Counted from the stretch's first letter, positions 33,789-46,586 are shown. The stretch is 64,000 nt of DNA from Fragilaria crotonensis (GCA_022925895.1 JAKSYS010000112.1:1-64000); one strand, 5' to 3'. The notes: generated by a model from the sequence alone, not told the origin. Translations and numbers: made by a program.

Positions 33789-34190
33789 GTCAAGCCAATT
33801 GGTTTCGTTTCAACCAACCATCAGCATTCAAAGTGGACGGTCTCCTCGGGCGGAAGGCTCATTCCACGACCGAAAACCTCAGTTTCATCGTTGCCGTTCA
33901 GAAATAGTCAAGAAGGTCTAGATTTGATGTGGCACATACAAATTGCTCGAAATTATGGCTAGCCCTTACGTAGTGTGCTGCGTCGCCAGAAACTAGTCGT
34001 GTTACTTAAGGTCACAAGTAAACTCCCCCGAGGCCCGTACGTCGCGGGACCCGAGCGCCAATATTTATGAACGGTGCTTGTAGGGTCTAAAGCTTGCTGT
34101 GCTTTGAAATGGATTCCCTACTAATGGGCCAGTATAGACGAGATGCACGCGGACTCATGATATCCTGGTAGTACAGTCCTGTACGCCAAA
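33789..34190. other. Intergenic
   Basis: About 400 bases between the TPR-like gene start and the syntaxin gene end. No coding or RNA feature recognised. Confidence 0.35.
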
Positions 34191-35395
34191 TCAATGTCTA
34201 TGTTTGAGAACCAGAATGATGAGGAGCAACCCAATCAATGCGAGCAGGCCGAAGATACATTTCATGGGTCTTGCATTCTTCTGGTGTTTCTCTGCCTTTT
34301 CCAACTGTTGAATACCCGTCTTTGTATGTTCGACGACCGCCTCCATGTTATAGTCAATTCGATCCAAGATAGTTCCCTGGTCGATCACCAACACTGCCAA
34401 CTCCTTGAAGATGGCTCCTAGCTCTTCGATCGATTGAGCAATCTTGACAATCTCATGATCACGACTCTGTACAGCTTCAGTCAAATCATCCACTACAGCG
34501 AGTTGCTGGGTATTGAAGAAACCCCCATCCGTGTTCAAATCAATACCAAATTTGGCGTCCACTGGATTCCCTCCACTTTTTTGTGCCTGTACTTCGGCTA
34601 GATACTTCCGCTGCGATTGACGAAATTGCGCTGAGAGCTCTTGCAATCGCTTTGCCAAACTTCTTTGAACATTGGCACCAACGGTCGCCTCCTCTCCTCC
34701 AGCACGTTTTGTTGCGGCCCCGACTCGTTGCAGATAGCGCTCCGCTTGGCGGAATCGATCTGAATCACAGATGTTGACAAAAGGATTAGCAGGATGTTGA
34801 ACCCTATGACGGGAGTACTCAAGGAAAGCAATGCCAAGCCAGCGTACACCTACCTGTCACATCTTGCGTCAGCTTTTCAATACGTCCTTCCATATCATCG
34901 AGATCCTTTCCGAAGACGGACCCGACGCGACTGGCGTGCAGCGACTGCAGAATATCCATCAGACGTACAATTTCTGACAATTCAGAATGAACGGCATCGA
35001 CATCGTCCACCCATTGCGGGGGCAAGGCGGTCGTTTGTGACGTGATGGAACTCATTTGAATGCCACCTTCCTGTAAGCGACAACCGTTCGGAGGGTAAGA
35101 AGAGCAGTCACAGTTAAGTCACGATCTCACCAACATCCATAAGATAAATAATATGTGCGCGTACCTCTGCCAGTAAAAGATCATCCGAACCTCCGGCTGT
35201 GAGCTTCTTTGATGGACCCGAAGCTGCGGATGGAAAAGTCGTGATGAGTCTCGGTGCGTATGCTGGTATTCCTGCGTCATTTTTAGGCATTCGTTCCCAG
35301 TCGTACGTACCGTATCCATTCTTATCATTCCTGCGGCGCATATTCGCCGCAGAGCGACGCTCCAGAAAGGCGGAAGTAAGGTCACGAGACGCCAT
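34191..35395 (-). CDS. Qa-SNARE, syntaxin-16/Tlg2 type
   Basis: Syntaxin-16-type SNAREs act in endosome to trans-Golgi membrane fusion. Exons are 35165-35395, 34854-35070 and 34191-34759, with two 94-nt introns (35071-35164, 34760-34853), and give 338 residues. The start MASRDLTSAFLERR matches the conserved N-terminal peptide of this subgroup, which binds the SM protein Vps45. The Habc part (PPQWVDDVDAVHSELSEIVR) is followed by RFRQAERYLQRVGAATKR. The SNARE helix carries the central glutamine in LAVLVIDQGTILDRIDYN, and a C-terminal anchor follows (CIFGLLALIGLLLIILVL). Splicing restores one continuous frame. Confidence 0.92.
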
Positions 35396-35858
35396 GGTCG
35401 TTGTTTCAAAACTTCGATCCAATCCGTTGAAATAGGCAAAAACTGGATGTCGTGTCGCGCCGCTGAAACCTAAAAAAAGTCATTCAAATCCATCGCCCAT
35501 TCTCCGACGACACGGAAAAATCGGGACTCTCGTGTTTTTCTCATGGTATGCCTACGACGGTATTCGGAGAACGACAGTGCACCAAACTCAAGACGCCAGA
35601 CGCCAGACACGCGAGCCAACTCCGAGTGGTACGCCGCCCCCCTCGGTCATACTATTGTGCAGTCTGCACCAGGTACTAGTACCTCGGTACTACGGTAGTC
35701 TTTTTTACTGGTGTTGTACTACCGGCACAGTATACCTTTGTAGATGACAGTATGAGAAATTCTGTAGAGGTGCATAGACGAATGTAAGACATGCTGCTGC
35801 ACTAAAATATGAGCGCGCCAGAAAGATAGCGAAAACATCATCACCCACCACTCCAACA
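35396..35858. other. Intergenic between divergent syntaxin and hypothetical gene
   Basis: About 460 bases with probable divergent promoters. 35660-35740 is GTAC-rich. Confidence 0.35.
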
Positions 35859-36518
35859 ATGACATCGAAAACAATCGCAACCTTGAGCGAGTACGAACGG
35901 AAACGAGCCGAGAACATTGAGCGTAACAATGATCGATTGCGGGCCTTGGGATTGATATCATCATTGGAGGAGGATCGATCCAATGCGGCTGCATGGGGGA
36001 AACAACTCAAGGCGCCCGCCCTTGTGCAAAATGACGACGCTGGTTGCAGAAAGAAGAAACGCCAAACGAAACCATGTCAGCCGGCTCGAAAATCACGACG
36101 ATTACAGGGAGATATACCGGAACATGATGCGAAAGATAACATTGATGCTTATGACACTGGGTGTTTACCTCGATCCGAGAGCATTCCCACTTTGGATTTG
36201 TCCGAAAGCGAGTGCGTTGCCCGTAATCGCGAATGTCGCGAAGCACGTCAACGAGCTGCGTTAGAATTTGCAGAGGGAGGAGATGCCTCAAAGAACCCAA
36301 CCGCTACGTACGCCCATTGTCTAATGAGAGTCCGAAGCATGACTGAAAAGGCGTTGGAAAATCGCGTCAAAGCCATTGAGCGAGCCATGTGGAAGCACTG
36401 CGTGGTAAAGATGGCAATTTTCAAAAGCTGTCTGCAAGATGAAGGGATGTTGGACCTTGCAAAGATGGCGAGTGACGCCCTGGAACGTCTTAAGGCATTG
36501 CAGCCACCACCGAAATGA
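35859..36518 (+). CDS. Basic/coiled-coil hypothetical protein
   Basis: 219 residues, single exon. The N-terminal helix LSEYERKRAENIERNNDRLR resembles a motif at the start of several chromatin-associated eukaryotic proteins, including WDR76-like ones. It is followed by a basic stretch with ARKSRRLQG. The C-terminal half is helical: TEKALENRVKAIERAMWKHC and LDLAKMASDALERLKAL. No enzymatic motif. A nuclear location is likely from the basic stretches; function unknown. Confidence 0.6.
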   Translation: MTSKTIATLSEYERKRAENIERNNDRLRALGLISSLEEDRSNAAAWGKQLKAPALVQNDDAGCRKKKRQTKPCQPARKSRRLQGDIPEHDAKDNIDAYDTGCLPRSESIPTLDLSESECVARNRECREARQRAALEFAEGGDASKNPTATYAHCLMRVRSMTEKALENRVKAIERAMWKHCVVKMAIFKSCLQDEGMLDLAKMASDALERLKALQPPPK

Positions 36519-36842
36519 GGGAGCTGTAGGAATCTATTTAAACTTGAAACTATGGTGCTGACGCGCCTTGGTTTCTCAGTCTCAATTGGTGGTTTGATTG
36601 TGACAAACCGTATGAGGCGCATGACCTGGAGTTGCATCTGGGCACGACATTGTTCTCCGGTTGCAACGCTCGCAAATGTTTGTGTTACGTCGTACACTCC
36701 TTTACAGTACAGAGTACATAGCTACTACCGGTACTGTACAAGGTAGTTCTTTTTTGTGAAATGTGGCATTATTCATTATTCCAGGCATTCCAGGGTGCAT
36801 AGATTGATGAAATCCACAAATGACCCTTGTTCACACCGTATA

Positions 36843-36852
36843 ATTGAAAAAT
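36843..36852. repeat. 10-bp target site duplication, left copy (ATTGAAAAAT)
   Basis: Identical to 47651-47660, directly outside the two ends of the MULE. Confidence 0.92.
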
Positions 36853-37030
36853 GAGATTTTCCAGTCTTTAGGCAGTCATCGCATGTTTTTTCCAGTCTTT
36901 AGGCATGAAGGCATTTCTGGTCATTTCAGATTTATATCGTATACATTGTGTGTATATCCATTAACACCGAGCATGGCATACATGATTTCACGCAAGGCAT
37001 GCCCAGCAATCTGTTTCGTGCTATACAACA
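36853..37030. repeat. MULE left terminal inverted repeat
   Basis: Reverse complement of the right end once the nested element is removed. Matching blocks include CCAGTCTTTAGGCA, ATCGTATACATTG, CGAGCATGGCATACATGATT and GCATGCCC. The 18-mer TTTTCCAGTCTTTAGGCA occurs twice (36857-36874 and 36888-36905, 31 bp apart), a plausible pair of transposase binding sites. Confidence 0.9.
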
Positions 37031-37927
37031 ATGTATAAAGTACATAATGTACTCCGAGTAGAAAGTACCACCACTGACATAATTCGCAGTCGTAGTGCTT
37101 CATGGCTTTCAGTGAAAACGTAGCACGTAGTAGTCTCTAGTATCTTCCAGCACGTGTGATTGTGGAGGACGATTACTACAATATCTGGTACTGTACAAAT
37201 CCATGTACGGCACTACGGTAGATGAAGCTCAAAAACAGCAACACAATCGAGGAACACACTATGAACAACCGGAGGGAGCGAGGAGAAAGAACAACAGCAA
37301 ATGATACTACACAAAGAAAGAGCAACAACAATACAACTGCAGAAAGAAGAAGAAGAACCAGGGAAATAAGATGAAGATCAACAGCTATGTGTAACTTGTG
37401 CACAAAGCAACACTGAGTCCCAATCAAAGAGCTCGGTTTTGAGCACCATCCCTGACACTGTTGCAACTGGACCATATAGCGGTTGAGTTGACACTGCAAT
37501 CAAATCTTCAGCTTTTCAATACTACAAGACAACAATGCAAATTCATTTTGGCATGCATTCTGATCCGGTATTTGATCACACAAGGCAGGTTTGGTTTTTG
37601 GCATATTGGGCAGCAATCACCGTGCCGAAAAATTCTTGGAACAGAAGAGTTGCCTTTGAGATGATATCGATTTTGAAATCCCCTTTCTACATGGCTAGCG
37701 AGATCAGGCTTGGATTTGTGATAATCCTCGCTCCTTTCTTTCCTGCATTTATTTTTGGGGAGTGAAATCAGTTCGCCAGCCACCAGCAAGTCATGTACCG
37801 CGTGCAAAAAATACACATTGAGGCAACGCGCCGGAGAGGAGGTAAGCCCTCAGTTAAGAAGTTTGTTGTTTGTCAATTTTCTTGTTTTTCACTAACATCC
37901 GATGAAGTCTTAGTTCTAAAATTTAGT

Positions 37928-39878
37928 TCAATTGCGGCTCCCAAAGTTAGAAACAAGGGATGTTGCATATTTCATTGCCTTGTCAATATTCTGTTGATAT
38001 TGGTACTGCGTGTTTGGTTTTGGGCAAGTGGACATGCGATGACCAACAATTCCACAACCCCCACATTGACCTGCTGTGCTGTTCCCTGATGTGGTGTAAC
38101 GTTTCATTTTGGGTCGTCCAGCTCTTGCCCTGCCTTTTGAGGGCCCCGAACTTCTAGGTTGCCCATGGTTGATAAGTCACCATCCAGCCTGGTTGTGTTC
38201 ATGTACATATTTTCCACTGTTGTTGCATGGTACAATGTGCAGTACCAGTTTGGGTTGTTGGGTTCAAGGTCTGCATTTATTATCAAGGCCATCGCATGAT
38301 AGCATGGCATTCTCCGTTCCTCTGTCCAGCGACAAGGACACTTACAGGTAAAGCTTTCACTGTTGACTTCAACATCCACTGTGACAATTGATGCCATCCC
38401 AGGTGGTCCAGCGGTTGCAGGAGACACTGCCACCTGCCCTCTCCAAGAATGTCCATTTTGCGATACCACAGTGGTCCTCAGTTTCCTGGCATCATCAATT
38501 GTTCTCGTATGTTTCTTTGATGCATAGTTGGTGAGTTCTTGCCCCTTTGGATCCAATGTTGAGCTTTGACTTTTGCTTCATGGGATTTCCTCAGACTGCG
38601 TCCAATGATACCAGCAACCATTTCAGTGATGGGACAAGCCCTCTCGCTGAGGATAGCACTATTTGTGTTTTCTGCAGCATTATTGGTCACCTTTCCATGT
38701 CGGCATCTTGGCGGCTGCTGGTCCAAAAAGGCAACTGTAACAAATTGCTGTTTGTGCCTCTCAAGCCAGTCTGCAGCATCATTGTTCTCCTTCCGAATGA
38801 AATCCAAACAAGCATTGTAATTTGCCTCTGTCCTTGCTTTTGCAAGATGAGATGCTATAAATAACTCAGTCTTCTTTCCGATTGAAGCATGAGTTTTGCA
38901 ATTTGAAGCAAGATGCTTTGCGCATCTTGAGAAACTTATGTTTCTATCTCGGAGGTGATCTTGGAAAGCATTGGATTGAATGCCTTTGTCATAGTCAGCA
39001 ACAAAAACGTCAATATTGGGGAAGTCGTCAGTGATGTGCCTAACAAACCATGTCCAGTTATCCTCATTCTCCACGTCAACAATAGATAATGCAAGGAGGA
39101 CAATTTCATTGTTTCCATCAAATGCAACTGCAAGCAACAATGTTTGCTGAAAATGGCCTCCTTTGGAAAATGTTCCATCTGCTATGACAATGCGAATACA
39201 GCCACATTCCCATGCCAGTTTTGACGTTGACAATGCAACATAACAACGATGGAATTGCGCAAGGGTGGGTCTCCATGGGCAACTGATTGTTTGAAAGTAT
39301 ACCGAAGCCCCAGAATCGGCAATTCTCAAGTTGTTAAGGTAACTCTCAAGTATAAAATACTGTCCAAGATGATGCTCAATACGGGATGCACCTTTTGTTG
39401 AAACAATGTTGTAAAGTTGTCCACGCTTCAAATTGATACCAGACTGTGCCTTTGCCATTTCTGCAAGCTGTTTTGCATTTCCACCTTTCTTGTTAGGAAG
39501 GAAACCACCTATCTCTTGAAATGCTCCTTGCAGTACCCGTTTATTGTAATTCTTCAACCTTAAACTTGAGGGGTCTCCAGACAAGCAGGTGTGGTCCAAA
39601 ACTTCAGATCTCACCTTCCACATCATCGAAAGATCCTCTCCTTCTTCCTTTCTCGCAATTACTTTGAAACAACAATTGTTTTCTGACCCAGGAGTGTGTG
39701 ATGCACATCGGAGTGTTAGTCTTGTTGTATTAGATGTTTGCACTCTGCAGGCTTGTTGTCTAGACTCATTAAACACGACCATAGCAGCAATTACTTCATC
39801 TTTTGATGAAAACACCTTATCAAGGAATGACTCAGCATTGTGGTCCATGGTTGTCATGATCAGGTACAAGATATCCAC
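37928..39878 (-). pseudogene. MULE transposase (DDE, SWIM finger, zinc knuckle), two frameshifts
   Basis: The N-terminal region is a divergent FAR1/MuDR-like DNA-binding part. The catalytic core has IRIVIADGTFSKGGHF (first Asp), NIDVFVADYDKGIQSNAF (second Asp) and a glutamate in GKVTNNAAENTNS. The SWIM zinc finger is FTCKCPCRWTEERRMPCYHA. The C-terminal CX2CX4HX4C zinc knuckle is CGGCGIVGHRMSTC, and the stop is at 37928-37930. Frame changes near 38535 and 38125 split it into three pieces, so no full protein can be made as read. The start could be at 39878 or at Mets 7-10 codons later. Strand and position just inside the left terminal repeat fit an autonomous MULE. Confidence 0.85.
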
Positions 39879-41283
39879 AGCAGTTTTGATTTATTTGTAT
39901 CAACAACTTTTTTCCCTGTTGTTGGGGGGCTTCTGATATTTTTGGGAAGTTCCCGATGGTTCCCTCCCAAATAGATACGGTCAACAGCAGTACAACAATA
40001 GCATCACATACTGAGCTGACAGGGAAATCCACCTTGCCGTGCCCTTTTTGTGGGTATAAATGAGATAAGTACATTGATAAGCAATAATCATTCACGCCAA
40101 TCTTCATGTCCACCACCCAGTTTACTGTTCCTCCTATTTTGTTAAGCCCAAACCAGGCAGGACCCAACTAGAGAGTGAGATGACAAAAGATAAAAGATAT
40201 CAAGAAGTCATCTATCATCATGACATGCTGATTCTCTTTTAATATATTTGTCTGCAGTACATTCAACGACTGTCATGCTGTCATCTGATTTTTGTGTTGA
40301 TTGACTCTACTTGCTCAGAGTGCAGTATGAACCTTTCAGCAGCAGTGTAATTGTGGTCAGACTTGCAACCATGATCATGAAATGGTATTCTGGTCATGGC
40401 AGGCATAATAGCTGCGGTTGTTAAAGCATGCAACACATGCATAACCAGTGATTGGTCCACTAGTCTGTTTATCCGGCCATTGGTGATAACTCCTAGTGTG
40501 AGGAATTGCAGCAGCCAGTGCAGTAAGTCAGCTCTCCTTCTTGTTGCCGTGCAGCTGCTGCTGTTATTGGAGTATGAGAACTTTCAGCCCATTCCTGATT
40601 CCACTTTGGCACATACAACTCTAGGCACAACAGAAGAAATGCCTTGGCTGTCAGTGTAGACCATTCACTCAATGGTTTAATCACCCTGTTATCAATGTAC
40701 AATTTGTGTCCAACCACTTCCCTTGCAAGACAATCCAAAACTCTTCATATGCTGGCCTTGATTGGATAGAACCCCTCATTCCCATGATACTCTGCAAGCA
40801 GAATTCCCGGTTTGTAACAGCTAGTATATTACCTGTGGTAATATCAGAGAGCAGCAGGGTTTATGACAATCAGGAGAATTAGAACCTGCTTGAAGCACAA
40901 GCACCAGTTGCTGTTGTGCTCTTGTAGCTGGAGAATCTTCAATACTAAGTCAATACAACAGCACCATCCTTTGCTCCACGCTACGAATCAAGAACCCTGC
41001 GATCGTTGTCGGTGTTGGGCAATGTTCAAAAACGTCAACAGGAAGATGGGTAGCAACACTTTTGTACGTGGGCAATACACGCAGCTGGCCAAGAGCATCA
41101 TTCATTGGGGAAGTGGTGCACTGCTCGCAGAAACAATTGCATGTACAAAAAAAAACATAATTTGTAACAAAATTTTACAAAATTGTAGACTGGACGTGAC
41201 AAGAAAATGTGGGTGTAAAACCCGCCGTCTGATGAGACAATCTCTCAACCAAATTGAATCTCTCTCTGTTATCTTGACGGTAG
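39879..41283. other. MULE interior without recognisable gene
   Basis: 1.4 kb between the transposase start and the RNase H-like remnant. Short frames only, no motif that I recognise. It presumably includes the transposase promoter. Confidence 0.4.
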
Positions 41284-42655
41284 TTGGCCACAGGGCTGGG
41301 TAGAAAGAATGCCATGGCGTTGTCAAGTCGCTCCATGTCCCTAACAGAAATGATTATGGAATCATTTTTAGTATCCTCTTTTCTAAGATATGCTCCATGT
41401 TGGAAACAGAATCCTATCCAAACAATAACTGCATCTCAGTCTGTGTTCACTGAATTTTCTAAACCAAGTCACCAACCGGAGATTGGAGTAACCATGTCCC
41501 TGATGGATTGTCTCAAACCATTACCATGCACTCAGCAAAGAATGGTGTCTGATGTTAAACAAGTGGCAATGGACGTTCAAATATGGAGAGCCTTTCGATC
41601 ACAAGAACGGTTACACATAGCCTCCGATGGAGGGTTACACAGCAACTTTGGTACGTTTGGGTGGGACTTGGCGACATGCGTCTAAACAAATTTTATTGCC
41701 ACTGCACTGGTGGCACCGTACACCATGGACGACAGTAGCAATAGCTTCTGTTCTGCTGCTCTCTTGGATGCTACTACTAGTGAATGGACTGAAGTCACTA
41801 GGAAGACCAACACTGGAAGGCCTAGAAGACCTCCTAGCATGCAGGGATCTACAGAGATATCCCAGGAGGCATCACACGTGAAGGAATGAAGACCTCACAG
41901 GTGTAAAACCTACCGGGAAGGTGATTTGAGTCCTGGTCTTCAGACTTAGATTTGTTGTGTGGAACCTACAGGATGAGGTCTTTTGTTGTCTGATTGGAGA
42001 GCTTTAAAAGCTCTCACCAGTGATTGAATGATGACTTTACATTTTGTCTAACAAACAGATTAAGCTCACAATACAAGAATCTAGAAAGTGAGTAGAGGTC
42101 ATCTACTGTCACATTTTGGACAACTTTTTTCGAGACAACGCACTGTACGGAAACTACAGTATGGTGATTTAACAAATGTGGGGGTCTGGTTGATGGCCTT
42201 TTGATACTGCTAGTTCCACAAGGAGCAAGTTATGCGGATTTGCTTCTTTGTTACTTCTTATTGTGGCAGTTGCTAGAAATTGGGGTTTGAGATATCGATG
42301 TTCTTCTGGATGGCTCAGAGATAGCCTCTCTGCAATTTCAAAAGTTTACAAAATGAATCAATGCAGTTGTCTTGCTAGTAGACAAACATTCGGCTCCAAT
42401 CTTCTCTCAATGATTCCGACGCTTCTGATTGAAATACAACGAATCTTTCATTGGGTGAAAGGACACCAAGATTCCATCAGGTCATACGAACAGCTCCCAA
42501 GAGAAGTCAGGTTAATGATCAACGCGGCTTACCTCGCTACACGGTACCGTCTTCAAGGAAAGTTGAAGCCCATGAGTAATGTTGACAATCATACGGGCAC
42601 CACAGATATCTATCTCCTCTATCATGGGAAAAAGGTTGACAGCCCAATACGATGA
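41284..42655 (+). pseudogene. RNase H-like remnant inside the MULE
   Basis: An upstream piece ends with RLHIASDGGLHSNFGTFGW, the first-Asp region of an RNase H fold. After about 500 bases a second piece in another frame reads DTASSTRSKLCGFASLLLLI; here a glutamate would be expected where lysine stands. A third piece, FHWVKGHQDSIRSYEQLPR, is the last catalytic region. The order fits a retroelement-type RNase H, with several stops and frame changes. The interposed 41720-41890 codes for MDDSSNSFCSAALLDATTSE, unrecognised. Confidence 0.55.
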
Positions 42656-45150
42656 GTGTATTCGGTTTCACATAAATGGTTATCATTTGAAACAATACAT
42701 GCAGGAACGCAAAAAATGGGATAAAGACACTTGGAACATGATTGACATGGGGAGTTTTGGTCAACATTTCAAACAACTTACCCCTTCGCAGCAGGTATCA
42801 CATATGAAATAGTGAGCAATATTGCATATATTGTTCCTGGAATGGAGTTCATTGACACCATGTGCTCTGTGATGTGAGTACTCTCAGACCAAAGTACTGA
42901 GATACACACAAAGGAGGTTTACATAATTCACAATGCAAGACTGACAACAAAAGTAAATGCATCAGAGGAGGGTGTTATCCACACTGGCATAAAGACTGTT
43001 TTTTGAGCAATTCAAGAATTTTCCAATAGGAGGAGTGAGTATTATGTACTACTTCCTACTAGTACCAATAGAAGTGCTCCAGTCATTTGTTGTGACTGTC
43101 AACATGATTGTCACTGTTGGATTCTTCACATGCCAAGTTGCTATTGCTCATCCACACTCCAAGTCTCTGTTGTAAGATTCAGGATTTTTGAAATGGATTC
43201 ACTCAAAAAGGTGGTGTCACAATTCATGCGACATTCTTTACTTCATACTGGAGACTTCAAGCTAGTAGCCATTGGATAAATTTCAACAAATCTTTGAGTA
43301 GATCACTGCATCTTAAAACAAGCAGTTGAGATCCAATTTCATGGCAATTGGTCAGGCATGATATCATTATGATGTCTGTGGTAAACTTGTTGACAAAGAT
43401 ATTTGTTCTGAGGCTCCAGAAGATGCAAATCCTCAACAGTCTTGGCAGTGAAGAGACCGCACATTCCAGATACTGTGAACCTGCTGATGTGATGCATGGT
43501 ATTGACCACCCTCTTTGTATTGGATTCATGCTAGATCACTTGACGGTGTTTTGGCACAAGTGATAGTAGGTTTTTTGGCTTGGAGCAACAGTCACTCCAA
43601 TCAAGCAAACTAAGTGGTGACACAATGTGGGTTATTGTCTTGCAGCACATACCTCAGATTTGCCTTCTGCCACAAAATACACCAGCAAGGCAACCACCAC
43701 TTTCCTAGCCAAAATTGCAAAAGGAGAGGAAGATGCTACACAAGAAATGGTGCTCGTTACCCGCATGGAAGGAGAAGAAGAAAGTTTTGAGTGCAACAAT
43801 GATTCAGTAGGTGCATCCATTGACGCGTATAGGAGACAAAATGGAAAATATTCCAGGTTTAACAACAACAACAACAACAACTTGCTGTGCATCTCCCACA
43901 ACATTGCCACACCCCTCCTGCAATGTTGGCAAATTGACAAGAGAAGTAACAAAAATTAATGATTTGATGCCATTCAGACATAGCAATTGTATTGCAGAGA
44001 AGATGGCATCGGCACCAAACATGGAGCTCTTCAAAGGAAAGAAGCACCCATTGCTTCTCCTGCTGTTTCTACTGGAAAGTGAGAAATGCCGAGTACCGGT
44101 AGAATGAAAGTTGGTAAAGGTAAAACTGTGGAAAGGGGCTTGACCCATCTTTCTCACAAGCACCAGCTGCTGGTTGCTGTGACAGCTACAACAGCAGCAA
44201 AGAAGAAGGCAGCTAAGTGAAAGAAGAAGGTTGGTGCATCATCTGACAAGCAAAATGTGCTATTGGAGGAATTAAAAGTCCAATACATGAAAGTAGGAAC
44301 AAAGATGGATGCTTATCTAAGTGACAACACTGATGATGAAGACTACGTTGCCAAGGCACGCAAAACTGTAGACGTTTAATTCAAGATACTATGAAAACAA
44401 GCCTATCAGCAAGTTGCGGTTGTCATTCTCTCTACGCACAAAACTTGTCTACAAATGGAGGTTCACAAGACAGAGAATAAGATTTCCATGGATGTAACTG
44501 AGGCAGTATTGTGAGTGTTGTAATCATATAAGAACAAGTTGAGCCTGCATCTTGCAGGAGAAAAGCTCAGTCTGAAGAAGTTGGGAACCACTGCTATTTT
44601 ATTATTGCAATTACTGTGGATGTTGTTGAAATCACAAGTTCTTGAAGGTTTTACCTGGTGATTGCTCTGTGGACTCAAATAATAGTGACATTGCATTCTT
44701 TTCAAAGTTTCAATATCCATGTTAGCAAAAATTTTGAGAAGACAGTTTTGAGAGAACTTGTTTGATCACACAATTTGACCAACAAGGATCATAGAGTTGC
44801 ACACAAAAGGTGATGTCCATAGGATCAGAACTCAAGAATTGGAAGATTGTTTAGCTTCTAATTATGCTGTCGCCCGCTATTGTAGGGTTCAATACAAAGG
44901 ACCTGCAGCACACTCCTTTAATCATACCAACTTAAATGATCATGGAGTTGAGGTGGACGTGGCTGCTGAAGTTGAAGTGGATGTGGCTGCTGAAGTTGAG
45001 GAGGAGAGTCCTATTGAAGTTCCAATAGTTTTAATGTTGAAGATGCATCAAATTTTTGCGCGCAGGGTTTTGGTGTGGATGATGATAACAAACCTACCCC
45101 AGGATGAGGACAACATTGAAGACTCTGATTTTTCTTTGGCTGGGGTGAGA
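42656..45150. other. MULE interior with degraded frames and short repeats
   Basis: Plus-strand frames such as 43627-43959 (charged, ending in an Asn run from an (AAC)n microsatellite at 43861-43881) and 44797-45153 (with a VDVAAEVE duplication) may be decayed parts of an element ORF. No domain identified. Confidence 0.35.
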
Positions 45151-45440
45151 TGACTCTAGATGAAAGGAGGAAAGCTGCTTTGAGCTGATCCAAACATCTC
45201 AAATTCAATATTGATGATCCTCCTCCTTGAAGCATCCATCCCACTCTGTCAATCAGTTGATTGATGCACTCAATAGTCACACACAGGCTTGCTCCAGTCC
45301 TGGGTGGGTGAAGTGTCTTGACAAGAGCGTGTCTGTTTGGACGAACCAATGGATATACCTAGGATGGATGTTTGTTCCAAGAAAACCCCACCCAATGTTT
45401 GCTTAAATCCATTCCAGGACCAATGTTGCTCACCATTTCA
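45151..45440 (+). pseudogene. PiggyBac-like transposase (DDE_Tnp_1_7) remnant
   Basis: The plus strand reads EMTLDERRKAAL, then (across stops) DALNSHTQAC and PGWVKCLDKSVSVW. It continues WMFVPRKPHP. This is the catalytic-Asp neighbourhood of PiggyBac-type transposases; in the family the residue after Asp is usually Glu, here Lys. Stops and frame changes show decay. The rest of the transposase was not found. Confidence 0.55.
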
Positions 45441-45954
45441 CATCATACAGCACTCTTATGGATACGTAGACACAACAACACTGCATTTTGCTTAATTGAT
45501 GCCAGCACCATAAGCATCACCAACTTCAGCAGCAAGAAACGGTATTGATGCACTCTTCACAACTAGCTACCTTTTGATTCCCTAAGAATTCAGTTCAATC
45601 TGCTGTAATGTGCGCTCCAATGAATCATATGCCAAGTCAATTCCATCTTCAGTTACTCTTTTAGTCTCTGAAATGACAAACAATCAGTATTGTCATCAGT
45701 ATTTGTCCTTCTAAAGAATGTAGGACAATCTTTAGCATTCACAGTCAATAGGAAACGACCATCACTATAGTTTTGCCGCTATTTACGGACCCCAAAATCA
45801 GGGCAATGTTGCCAATGAGTGCCCAAAAGACTTGTAACTTGTTGACATTGTCAAATTGCAGCACATCAAGTTACACAGTGTGCCAACATGGATTACAGAG
45901 ACATGAATTATACATGAGTCCCCAGGAAGGGAAGCCGCAGGAGGGGTTGGGTTG

Positions 45955-46140
45955 TATTGGAAGTGGTAGTGGTAATGGTAGCGTTACTGTTACTGTTAGT
46001 GATACTGTTAATGGCAGTGGTAATGTTTATGGTAGTGGTACTGTTAATGGTAGTGGTACTGTTCATAGTAGCGGTACTGTCAACAGTACAAAGCGGTACT
46101 GTTCATGGTTTTGCCAGTGGTACTAGTACTGGAAAGTAGT
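45955..46140 (+). repeat. Minisatellite of GGTAGTGGTACTGTTAAT-type units
   Basis: About ten degenerate units of 12-18 bases (ggtagtggtactgtt) in tandem. One frame reads as Gly-Ser-Gly-Thr-Val-Asn repeats, but this is only a consequence of the repeat. It lies just inside the right MULE terminal repeat. Confidence 0.75.
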
Positions 46141-46548
46141 AGCACATGCACAGTAATCTGGTAGTGGTACTGCTACAGTAGAGGTAGTTGTACAGTACTG
46201 GTACTGGAGTACTAGTATCGGTGCTAGTAGCTGTAGAAGTATACTGCTACCGTTAGTAGTCACGCTACTGTAGCTAGTACTGGTATGGTAAGATCGGACG
46301 CCTATGTACAAAAATGTGCAGCATGTCGTACTGTACATTCATTGTGTTGTATAACCAACAGTTGATTTCAGGGCATGCCATGCGTGATATCATGCATGTC
46401 ATGCTCGGTCTTAATAAATATTAAACCAATGAATACGATATAAATTAAGAATGACCTGAATGACGGTCATGCCTAACCCCCGACAGAAAACCTCGATTTT
46501 GTCCTACCGGGAAGGACAAAAAAAATTAGAAAAATAAATTAAAAAAAA

Positions 46549-46586
46549 GATTTTGTCCTTCCAAGTTTGAGTGGAAGGACAAAATC
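46549..46586. repeat. Perfect 14-bp hairpin in the nested element
   Basis: GATTTTGTCCTTCC (46549-46562) pairs with GGAAGGACAAAATC (46573-46586) around a 10-base loop. A weaker related inverted pair (TTTTGTCCTACC / GGAAGGACAAAA) precedes it. Confidence 0.8.

Noticed and set aside
45773-46126. Gly-Ser-Gly-Val repeat protein
   Set aside because: The frame is open only because of the underlying minisatellite; no start context or homology.
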